Source of the DNA: Cellulomonas wangsupingiae
GTDB taxonomy: Bacteria; Actinomycetota; Actinomycetes; Actinomycetales; Cellulomonadaceae
Direction of reading: 5' to 3'
NCBI RefSeq assembly: GCF_024508275.1
Contig: NZ_CP101989.1
Coordinates: forward strand, 3,348,001 to 3,412,000
DNA length: 64,000 bases
A model generated the notes under the pieces. The model was not told the DNA's origin, made no database searches, and worked only from the letters and a program-made list of their open reading frames with translations. The position numbers and the translations under genes were made by a program. The number at the start of each line of letters is the position of its first letter. The stretch's first letter is position 1. Positions 55,439 to 62,658 of this stretch are shown here, piece after piece.

Positions 55439-56985
55439 CACGCCCGTCCGCGCTCGTGCCGCGCGACGAGACGGTCGTCGTCGGCGCCCAGCAGGCGGCG
55501 GTCGTCCAGACCCTCGTGGTGCGTGGGCGTCACGGGCGTCAGCTCGACGAACGTCACCTCGTGGCGCCCCAGCACCAGGTCGAGGTCGACGCGTCCGTCG
55601 CCGCCGCGCAGCAGGTCGTGCTCGACCGCCGGGCGCGCGCACGCGTGCAGCACGTCCAGCTGGCGCGCCGTCGGGGACATCGGGCGGCCCATCTCGCGCC
55701 AGGCGCCGAACGCGTTGCCGTCGTGCTCGTTGACCCGCTCGCGCAGCACGAACGCGGCGTCGCCGCGCACCGGCAGCGACAGCTCCACGCGGTGCTCGCC
55801 GGCCACGTCGGCGGCGTCCGTGCCGCCCACCGGCTGCCAGGCCAGCACGGTGACGCGCCCGTCGGGGTCGGAGCACACGAGGTGGTCCTCACCGCGCGCG
55901 AGCACGTCACGGCCCATGCGCGCCATGAACGCGTAGAGGTGGAAGGTCGGCTTGGCGACCTGGCGGTGCGTGAGCATGCCGAAGCCGCCGTGGAAGAACG
56001 ACGTGGGGACGTTCGCCTCCTCGAAGACGTCGCAGAACGTCCAGTAGGAGAACGAGTCGACGACGTCGCCGCCGCCCGCGACCACCGGGGCCAGGAACGC
56101 CGCGTTGTACGCCGTGTCGTGGATCGGGTTGTCGGGCCGGTAGGAGGTGTTGAACTCCGTGATGTGCACGGGCAGCCCGGCGAGCTTCGTGCCCTCGAGG
56201 TAGCGGCGCGGCGCGTCGAACTGGTGCAGCAGGTCCTGCGGCGGCATCTGCGTCTGGTAGACGCCGAACGGGATCCGCTGGACCGGCCCGGAGGAGTACG
56301 CGTGCCGGCTGACGAAGTCGATCGGCACGTCGCGGCTGGTGACGAAGTCCGTGAAGGGCGCCCACCACTCGTCGTCGGAGCCACCGCAGATCGCCGGGCC
56401 GCCGACCTGCAGGTCCGCGTCGACGTCCTTGATCGCGCGCGCCGTCTCCTCGTAGAGCCGGAAGTACGCCGCCTGGTCGGCGTCCTTCCAGAAGACCGTG
56501 AGGTTGGGCTCGTTCCACACCTCGATCGGCCACTGCCGGACCTCGTCGATGCCGTAGCGGTCGATCTGGTGACGCAGCACGGCCTGCACGAGCGCGACCC
56601 ACTCGGCGTGGTCCGTCGGCGGCGTGACGTTGCCCTTCCACCAGAACACCGTCTGGTCGCCCGAGGCGAGCTGCGAGGGCATGAACCCGAGCTCGAGGAA
56701 CGGGCGGATCCCCACCGACAGGAAGAAGTCGTGGACCTGGTCGACGTAGCTGAAGGCGTAGCGCGAGTGCGTCCGGCCGTCGATCTCGTCGGTGCGCAGG
56801 ACGCCCATGTCGTCGGACAGCAGGCCGTGGCCGCGGATGTGCCGGAAGCCGATCTCCCGCTGCACCCGCGTCAGGGAGTCACGGTAGTCGGAGCGCAGCG
56901 CGAGGTTCATGCGTCCCGTGCCGACGCACGCGCGCCAGGCGTCGGGCAGCGGACCGGTGGGCTGGGCGGGGACGACGGTGCGCAC
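55438..56985 (-). CDS. GH39 beta-xylosidase
   Basis: Retaining beta-xylosidase of 515 residues, probably cytoplasmic. RHIRGHGLLSDDMGV near residue 49 is the family start, W-P-I-E-V-W-N-E-P-N near 158 carries the acid/base Glu, and HITEFNTSYRP near 265 carries the nucleophile Glu. FSYWTFCDVFEE near 310 and a C-terminal beta-sandwich (about 370-480) complete the pattern. The GTG at 56985 has GGAGG nine bases upstream; a longer in-frame start (57051) gives no conserved sequence. It follows the solute-binding protein gene after a terminator-like hairpin. Confidence 0.93.
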   Translation of the reverse strand: MRTVVPAQPTGPLPDAWRACVGTGRMNLALRSDYRDSLTRVQREIGFRHIRGHGLLSDDMGVLRTDEIDGRTHSRYAFSYVDQVHDFFLSVGIRPFLELGFMPSQLASGDQTVFWWKGNVTPPTDHAEWVALVQAVLRHQIDRYGIDEVRQWPIEVWNEPNLTVFWKDADQAAYFRLYEETARAIKDVDADLQVGGPAICGGSDDEWWAPFTDFVTSRDVPIDFVSRHAYSSGPVQRIPFGVYQTQMPPQDLLHQFDAPRRYLEGTKLAGLPVHITEFNTSYRPDNPIHDTAYNAAFLAPVVAGGGDVVDSFSYWTFCDVFEEANVPTSFFHGGFGMLTHRQVAKPTFHLYAFMARMGRDVLARGEDHLVCSDPDGRVTVLAWQPVGGTDAADVAGEHRVELSLPVRGDAAFVLRERVNEHDGNAFGAWREMGRPMSPTARQLDVLHACARPAVEHDLLRGGDGRVDLDLVLGRHEVTFVELTPVTPTHHEGLDDRRLLGADDDRLVARHERGRA

Positions 56986-57114
56986 GGGTGCGACCTCCAG
57001 GCGACGGTGACAGGGGGCGACGACGGCGTCCGCCGCGGCGGACGGGAACACCCTCGCACGTGGGCGGAGCGGGGGTGGGACGACGGTGCACAGGCTGCAC
57101 CACCGCAGGGAGAA

Positions 57115-57157
57115 GCCCGGCCCCCTCGCCCGCCGGGGCGGGACGAGGGGGCCGGGC
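57115..57157 (-). terminator. strong hairpin after the solute-binding protein gene
   Basis: Nineteen-bp stem with one bulge: GCCCGGCCCCCTCG pairs with CGAGGGGGCCGGGC, extended by CCCGC/GCGGG, loop of four. It lies ten bases past the solute-binding protein stop and upstream of the GH39 gene. It may attenuate transcription into the glycosidases or stabilise the transporter mRNA. Confidence 0.7.
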
Positions 57158-57166
57158 CGAGGTGGA

Positions 57167-58828
57167 TCAGCCGTTCTTCTCGGCGAAGCGCTGCTGCGCG
57201 CCGTTCACCACGTCGAGGTACTGCTGGAGGCTCTTGCCCTCGAGCTCGGCCACGTACGCGTCCCACTCGTCGAACGAGCGCTGGCCGAGGATGAAGGCGG
57301 CCGTGTTCTGCGAGACGTGGTCCTTCAGGGCCGTCGTCCACAGCGACACCTGCTCGCGCTCGAGCTCGTCGAGCGGGGCCGGCGGCGCCACGGGAGCGAG
57401 CTCCTTGTCGGACATGGACTGGACGAACTCCACGACCTCGGGCCGCAGCATCGACTGGTCGAGCTCGTCGGAGGAGCCGTGCTCGAGCATCCACACGCCG
57501 TTGTGGTAGCCGTAGTCCACGTTGAGGAACTTCGGCGCGCCCGGGTTCAGGCCGTTCTGGTCGATCTCCGGCATGAGGGTGCGCTTGCCGTCGGCGTCCT
57601 TGGTGTAGGTCTCGCCCTCGACGCCCCACTTGGCGAACTCGAGGCCCTCGTCGGAGTAGAACAGCCAGTCGAGGAACTGGAGCATCGCGAGGAAGTCGTC
57701 CTCCTCGGCCACCGACGACGCGAGCATGACGCCGCTGATGAGGCGCCCGCCGGCGACGATGTCACCGGCCGGGCCGCCCGGGACCCGGATCATGGCGACC
57801 TCACCGGGGGTGCCGGTCTCGGTCATCGCGGTGCGGACCTTGAGGATCTCCTGGTCGTTCGTGAGCTGCGCGAACGCCTGGCCGGACGCGAACTTCGTGA
57901 TGGCCTGGTCGTCCTCCTGGGTGAGGCTCTCGGGGTCCATGAGACCGTCCGCGACGAGCCCGTTGAAGTACTCGAGCAGCTCGCGGTACTCGTCCATGGC
58001 GCCGGTGTAGACGAACTCCTCGGCGTCCTCGTCCCACCAGGTGCCCTCGCCGTAGCCCCAGCCCGCGGCGGTGCCGAAGTTCGGGGCGGCGACGTTGAGG
58101 CTGGCCTCGAGCGGGCCGTTGGCCGACCAGCGGTCGGACAGCGGGTACTTGTCGGGGTAGGCGGCCTTGACCTTCGCCAGGTCGGCGGCGAACTCCTCGT
58201 AGGTCTCCGGCGCGAGGCTCAGACCGAGCTGCTCCCACACGTCCTTGCGGACCGCGTAGGAGTACGACGGGCGGACCGACTCACGCAGACCCGGCAGCAC
58301 GTAGTACTTGCCGTCCTCCTGGCGCATCCGGTCGATCTCGGCCTGCAGGTCCCACTTCTCGACCTTGTCCAGGAAGTTCGGCATGTGCTCGACGTAGTCG
58401 CTGACGGGCAGGATCGCCCCGCCCGCGACGAACGCCGACTCCTGGCCGGGGTAGGTCACCGAGATGATGTCGGGCGCGTTGCCGGCACCGATCGCGATCG
58501 ACTGCGCCTGCTGCCAGTCCGACAGCGGGGCGGTCTGGATCTCGAACTCGACGTTCTGGTTCTCCTTGAACTTCGTGAGGATGTCCCAGTCGTCCTTGAG
58601 CGGGTAGTTCGGGTGGTCGCGGTACATCAGCCCGAAGCTCACCGGCTCGGTGGCCTTGAACGTCGTACCGACCTCGTAGTCCTCCATCGCACCGACCTGG
58701 CCGAGCGCGCTGGCCTCGGGTGTCTCGGCGGTCTCTTCCTCCGCACCTCCCGAGCAGGCCGCCAGGGCCAGCGCGAGGGTCGCGGCGGTCGCGGCGAGCG
58801 CGAGGGGCCGCTTCTTCGTCGTCCTCAT
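57167..58828 (-). CDS. sugar ABC transporter substrate-binding lipoprotein (LplA-like)
   Basis: Extracellular receptor of 553 residues, in the large LplA-like class of CUT1 transporters. A lipobox L-A-A-C-S-G-G near residues 22-28 follows a cleavable leader. The body has LSDWQQAQSIAIGAGNAPD near 105, VLPGLRESVRPSYSYAVRKD near 180, and L-D-W-L-F-Y-S-D-E-G near 385. The ATG at 58828 is preferred to the immediately preceding ATG (58831) because the AAGGAG site is then better spaced. It lies downstream of the two permease genes; no ATPase gene is in the operon, so a shared MsmX-like ATPase is expected elsewhere. The sugar is probably a xyloside or galactoside oligomer. Confidence 0.92.
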   Translation of the reverse strand: MRTTKKRPLALAATAATLALALAACSGGAEEETAETPEASALGQVGAMEDYEVGTTFKATEPVSFGLMYRDHPNYPLKDDWDILTKFKENQNVEFEIQTAPLSDWQQAQSIAIGAGNAPDIISVTYPGQESAFVAGGAILPVSDYVEHMPNFLDKVEKWDLQAEIDRMRQEDGKYYVLPGLRESVRPSYSYAVRKDVWEQLGLSLAPETYEEFAADLAKVKAAYPDKYPLSDRWSANGPLEASLNVAAPNFGTAAGWGYGEGTWWDEDAEEFVYTGAMDEYRELLEYFNGLVADGLMDPESLTQEDDQAITKFASGQAFAQLTNDQEILKVRTAMTETGTPGEVAMIRVPGGPAGDIVAGGRLISGVMLASSVAEEDDFLAMLQFLDWLFYSDEGLEFAKWGVEGETYTKDADGKRTLMPEIDQNGLNPGAPKFLNVDYGYHNGVWMLEHGSSDELDQSMLRPEVVEFVQSMSDKELAPVAPPAPLDELEREQVSLWTTALKDHVSQNTAAFILGQRSFDEWDAYVAELEGKSLQQYLDVVNGAQQRFAEKNG

Positions 58829-58876
58829 CATTCTCCTTCGGGGTGGAACGTCGTCGTCCTGATCCGGGGAAGTGCA

Positions 58877-58896
58877 CCGCTGCCCGGGGGCAGCGG
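58877..58896 (-). terminator. hairpin between lplC-like permease and solute-binding protein genes
   Basis: CCGCTGCCC pairs with GGGCAGCGG around a two-base centre. It lies in the 105-bp gap between the permease and receptor genes. A role in separating transcripts or stabilising the receptor mRNA is inferred. Confidence 0.45.
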
Positions 58897-58933
58897 GGGT
58901 CTGGCGGCCCGGGGCCTCACTGCGTGCCGGGCC

Positions 58934-59860
58934 TCACTGCTTGACGGAGCCGAGCATCACGCCCGACACGAAGTACCTCTGCACGAACGGGTAGAGGCAC
59001 ACGATCGGCAGGACGGTGAGCAGCATCGTCACCGCCTTGACGTTGGCCGCGATCTGCGTGGCCTCGGCCGACCCGGCGGCGCCGTCGACGCTCGTCGCGC
59101 CGGCGATGAGGTTGCGCAGGTAGACCGTCACCGGGTACAGGTCGCGGTGGTCCATGTAGAGGAACGCGGCGAACCACGAGTTCCAGAACGACACCGCGTA
59201 GAACAGGATCATCGTGGCGATGACCGCCTTGCTCAGCGGCAGCACGATCCGCCAGAGCTTGCCGTAGGTGCTCAGGCCGTCGATCTCGGCGGCCTCCTCC
59301 AGCTCGGTCGAGAAGTTCTCGAAGAAGGACTTCATGACGAGCAGGTTGAACACACTGATGGCATTCGGCAGCGCAATCGCCCACACGCTGTTGCGCAGGC
59401 CCAGCTCGTTCACCAGGACGTAGTTGGGGATCAGGCCGCCGTTGAAGAACATGGTGAACACGGCGATGCCGATGAACACCTTGCGGCCCTTGAGGTTGTA
59501 CTTCGAGATCGCGTAGGCGAACGTCGTCGTGAGGACCATCGCGACGAGGGTCGCGACGACCGTGTAGTAGACGGTGTTCTGGTAGTTGCGCCAGAACATG
59601 GCGTCACTCATGACGAGCTGGAACGTCGTGACGTTGAAGCCCTTGGGCCACAGGTTGACCTGGCCGGCGTTGATGTACGACTCGGAGCTGAACGCCTGCG
59701 CGACGAGGTTGACGAACGGGTACAGCGTGACCGCGGCGATGATCACCAGCAGCGTGCCGTTGATGACGCGGAACGCCGTGTAGGCACGGGTGTCCTTGAC
59801 CGCGCGGACGGTCGACTGCGACAGCCGCTCGTCGAGGTGCGTGACGTTCTCGGCGGTCAC
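58934..59860 (-). CDS. carbohydrate ABC transporter permease (LplC-like)
   Basis: Second inner-membrane permease of the sugar ABC system, 308 residues with six helices. The EAA loop E-L-E-E-A-A-E-I-D-G-L-S near residue 194 interacts with the ATPase. N-G-G-L-I-P-N-Y near 147 and F-F-A-F-L-Y-M-D style blocks are characteristic of LplC. The GTG at 59860 overlaps the LplB stop (GTGA) and has GGGAG at normal distance. Confidence 0.93.
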   Translation of the reverse strand: MTAENVTHLDERLSQSTVRAVKDTRAYTAFRVINGTLLVIIAAVTLYPFVNLVAQAFSSESYINAGQVNLWPKGFNVTTFQLVMSDAMFWRNYQNTVYYTVVATLVAMVLTTTFAYAISKYNLKGRKVFIGIAVFTMFFNGGLIPNYVLVNELGLRNSVWAIALPNAISVFNLLVMKSFFENFSTELEEAAEIDGLSTYGKLWRIVLPLSKAVIATMILFYAVSFWNSWFAAFLYMDHRDLYPVTVYLRNLIAGATSVDGAAGSAEATQIAANVKAVTMLLTVLPIVCLYPFVQRYFVSGVMLGSVKQ

Positions 59861-60906
59861 CACAGGGACGCTCCCACCACTCGACGCGAGATCGCGTTGG
59901 CCGACAGGACGAGGGTGAGGCCGATGATCGCCTCGAACAGGCCGATCGCCGTCGCGTACGAGAACTGGCTCGAGCCGATGCCGACCCGGTACAGGTACGT
60001 CGCGATGACGTCCGCCGTCGGGTAGAGCAAGGGGTTGTAGAGCAGCAGGATCTTCTCGAACCCGACCGCCAGGAACGACCCGATGTTGAGGATGAGCAGC
60101 ACGACCATCGTGGGGCGGATGCCGGGCAGCGTGACGTGCCAGGTCTGGCGCCAGCGGTTGGCACCGTCGATCCGGGCGGCCTCGTAGAGCTGCGGGTCGA
60201 CGGTCGACAGGGCGGCGAGGTAGAGGATCGTGCCCCAGCCGACGGTCTGCCAGATCTCCGAGCCGACGTAGATGGTGCGGAACCACTCGGCGAGCTGCAT
60301 GAAGGAGATCGCGTCGCCGCCGAACGCGGTGATCGCCTGGTTGATCGTGCCCCGCATGGCGGTGAGCTGGAACACCAGGCCGGCGACGATGACGACCGAC
60401 ATGAAGTGCGGGAGGTAGGAGATCGTCTGGACGAGCCGCTTGAACCGCCGCGAGCGCAGCTCGTTGAGCATGAGCGCCAGGATGATCGGCAGCGGGAAGA
60501 CGATGACGAGGCCGAGCACACCGAGGACCAGCGTGTTCTGGAAGACCTGCCAGAACGTCGGGTCGTTGATGAACATCCGCACGTAGTGCAGTCCGACCCA
60601 TTCCTCGCCGAAGATCGAGCCCCCGGGCCGGAACCGCCGGAACGCGATGACGTTGCCGAGCATCGGCACGTAGCGGAACACGACGAAGAAGACGAGCGGC
60701 AGGATCAGCAGCGTGTAGAGCTGCCAGTCGCGGCGCAGCGCGCGCCGCCACGTCCTGTGCCCGGCGGCACGCTTGCGCGCCGCCCGGCTCTGCGGGCCCT
60801 CGGGGCCGGCGGTGGCGGTACGGGCCACCGCGGAGGCGGCCGGGTCGTGCTCGAGGGCCGCCTGCGCGGAACCCCCGCCGGCGACGGTCACACCGTCCGT
60901 GGACAT
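59857..60906 (-). CDS. carbohydrate ABC transporter permease (LplB-like)
   Basis: First inner-membrane permease, 349 residues with six helices after a basic cytoplasmic N-terminus. The segment L-I-L-P-L-V-F-F-V-V-F-R-Y-V-P-M-L-G-N near 80 is the LplB start, and the EAA loop L-Y-E-A-A-R-I-D-G-A-N-R near 240 contacts the ATPase. ATYLYRVGIG near 305 is a family block. It is the first gene of the operon; upstream lies a LacI-type palindrome (61094-61105). The ATG at 60906 begins a conserved-length protein; further upstream frame is not protein-like. Confidence 0.93.
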   Translation of the reverse strand: MSTDGVTVAGGGSAQAALEHDPAASAVARTATAGPEGPQSRAARKRAAGHRTWRRALRRDWQLYTLLILPLVFFVVFRYVPMLGNVIAFRRFRPGGSIFGEEWVGLHYVRMFINDPTFWQVFQNTLVLGVLGLVIVFPLPIILALMLNELRSRRFKRLVQTISYLPHFMSVVIVAGLVFQLTAMRGTINQAITAFGGDAISFMQLAEWFRTIYVGSEIWQTVGWGTILYLAALSTVDPQLYEAARIDGANRWRQTWHVTLPGIRPTMVVLLILNIGSFLAVGFEKILLLYNPLLYPTADVIATYLYRVGIGSSQFSYATAIGLFEAIIGLTLVLSANAISRRVVGASLW

Positions 60907-61283
60907 GACTTCACCACCCTTCGCGGGACAGGAGCACCCCGGTGGCGCTCGGGTGGGGATGGTCGTGGACGTGCCGCGCCGGACCGGGCTGCACCGGGTG
61001 CACGTCCTGCTGCTGCGCCTGCATCGATCTCCACGCCCTCGTGGCCGAAAGTGGCGGCGGACGATCCCGCCGCGGTGATGGCCGCCACGGTAGGCAAACG
61101 TTTGCGGTGCCGTCAACCCGCGTGACCTAACCGAGACCGAGGACGTCGACGAGAAGGGCCGGAAGGGGGCCGACAGATGGCCGGGGTGGGTGCTACCGTC
61201 GACATCGAAACTTGCGAACCCGCCCCGGAGTGCGAGGTCGGCACGCGCCGGCGCGGCGCGACGGGCCCGTCAGAGGAGAACCC
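60907..61283. other. 377-bp divergent intergenic region between permease operon and lacI-type gene
   Basis: Contains the permease leader (60907 to about 61090), the perfect palindrome at 61094-61105, and a TACCGT -10 candidate (61194-61199) facing the lacI-type gene, whose leader is about 80 bases with an AGAGGAG ribosome site. No gene or RNA is recognised. An imperfect dyad (TCGAAACTTGCGA) at 61205-61217 may be autoregulatory. Confidence 0.5.
61094..61105. promoter_or_regulatory. LacI-type operator of the GH39/GH42/LplABC unit
   Basis: GCAAACGTTTGC, a perfect 12-bp palindrome with a central CG, matching the LacI/CcpA-like consensus. It lies 188 bp upstream of the permease start. It is the presumed binding site of the divergent LacI-family protein; half-site GCAAACG also appears in the manD operator. 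Confidence 0.8.
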
Positions 61284-62315
61284 GTGGCCACCTCCGCCGA
61301 CGGCCGCAACGTGACGATCGCCGAGGTCGCCGCCCTCGCCGGCGTCTCGGTCCCCACCGTGTCCAAGGTGCTCAACGGACGCAGCGACGTCGCGGCCGGC
61401 ACCCGAGCGCGCGTCGAGGCGATCCTCGAGGAGCACAGCTACCGACGCCGCCGCGGACGCGGGACGGGCGACCCCAACCTCATCGACCTGGTGTTCCACC
61501 ACATCGACAACGCGTGGGCGCAGGAGGTCATCAAGGGCGTCGAGGACGCCGCCGCCGCCCGGCGCGTCGGCGTGGTGCTCTCCGAGCTCGGCGGCGCGCA
61601 CCGCCCGCAGCAGGAGCTGATCGACGACATCCTCGCCCGGCGCCCTCTCGGCGTCCTGCTCGTGCTGTCCAGCCTCGACGCCACGCAGCGCCACCAGCTG
61701 GAGTCGCGGTCGATCCCGTTCGTCGTCGTCGACACGTTCGGCGAGCCCCCCGCGGGCGTCCCCACGGTCGGCTCGAACAACTGGAACGGCGGCCTCATCG
61801 CGACCCGTCACCTGCTGTCGCTGGGCCATCGTCGCATCGCCGTCATCGCCGGCCCGTCGGACGTCCTGTGCTCCCGCGCCCGCGTCGACGGCTACCGCAG
61901 CGCGCTGGAGGAGGCGGGGATCCACCCGGACCCGTCGCTCGTGCGCTGGGGCAACTTCCACGTCGACGGCGGCTACCAGCACGGCCTGGAGCTGCTGTCC
62001 CGCCCGGACCGCCCGACCGCCATCTTCGCCGGCTCGGACTACCAGAGCCTCGGCGTGATGCGGGCCGTGCGCGAGCTCGGCCTGTCCATCCCCGAGGACG
62101 TCTCGGTGGTCGGCTACGACGACATCCCGCTGGCCCAGTGGCTCGGACCGTCGCTGACGACCGTCCGGCAGCCGCTGCGCGAGATGGCCGGCACCGCGAC
62201 CGAGATGGTGCTCAGCCTGGCCGCCGGCCAGCGTCCGGCGAACCTGCGGATCGACCTCGCGACCGAGCTCGTCGTCCGCGAGTCCACCGCCCCCGCCCCG
62301 GCCGGCACGGCCTGA
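61284..62315 (+). CDS. LacI-family transcriptional regulator of the glycosidase/ABC operon
   Basis: Repressor of 343 residues. The headpiece TIAEVAALAGVSVPTVSKVL (residues 11-30) with N-G-R-S-D-V hinge binds DNA, followed by the sugar-binding core: DLVFHHIDNAWAQEVIKG near 68, SIPFVVVDTF near 140, AVIAGPSDVLCSRARVDGY near 190 and SVVGYDDIPLAQW near 274. The GTG at 61284 has AGAGGAG upstream. It is the only regulator adjacent to the operon it faces, and likely binds 61094-61105. Confidence 0.92.
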   Translation: MATSADGRNVTIAEVAALAGVSVPTVSKVLNGRSDVAAGTRARVEAILEEHSYRRRRGRGTGDPNLIDLVFHHIDNAWAQEVIKGVEDAAAARRVGVVLSELGGAHRPQQELIDDILARRPLGVLLVLSSLDATQRHQLESRSIPFVVVDTFGEPPAGVPTVGSNNWNGGLIATRHLLSLGHRRIAVIAGPSDVLCSRARVDGYRSALEEAGIHPDPSLVRWGNFHVDGGYQHGLELLSRPDRPTAIFAGSDYQSLGVMRAVRELGLSIPEDVSVVGYDDIPLAQWLGPSLTTVRQPLREMAGTATEMVLSLAAGQRPANLRIDLATELVVRESTAPAPAGTA

Positions 62316-62340
62316 CCCCCACCCCCACCCCCGCGGGCGC

Positions 62341-62658
62341 GAGAGGTCAATCCAGTCGTCCCGTCCCACCCCCCGGGTGGGCGTGAGAAGTCAATCCAGT
62401 CGTCCCGCCCAACCCCCCGGGGGTGTGAGAAGTCAATCCAGTCTCGCCCGCCCCACCCCCGTGTACCCGAGAGCTCAATCCAGTCCAGCCCGACCCACCC
62501 CCGTGCGGGCGAGACGAGACTGGATTGACCTCTCACGCCCAAGGGAGGCGCGGGGGACGAGACTGGATTGACCTCTCACGCCCCCCGGGGGTGGGCGGGA
62601 CGACTGGATTGACCTCTCGCGGCCCGGGGGGTGGGCCCGGGGGCTGGATTGACCTCTC
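62341..62658. repeat. mirrored array of eight 17-bp boxes (four forward, four reverse) between convergent genes
   Basis: Forward boxes GAGARNTCAATCCAGTC start at 62341, 62385, 62427 and 62469. Reverse boxes GACTGGATTGACCTCTC start at 62518, 62561, 62602 and 62642 (the last with one change). Spacing is 40-44 bp. The spacers are C-rich or G-rich and mostly self-complementary (CCCACCC...GGGTGGG). The array as a whole is a nested palindrome centred near 62500, between the LacI gene and GH95; the last box contributes the GH95 stop codon. It is related to the tract at 3133-3263. Confidence 0.95.

Noticed and set aside
62341..62658. Regularly spaced repeats as a CRISPR array
   Set aside because: The 17-bp boxes invert orientation halfway, the spacers are low-complexity GC-rich sequence of similar composition, and no cas genes are in the window.
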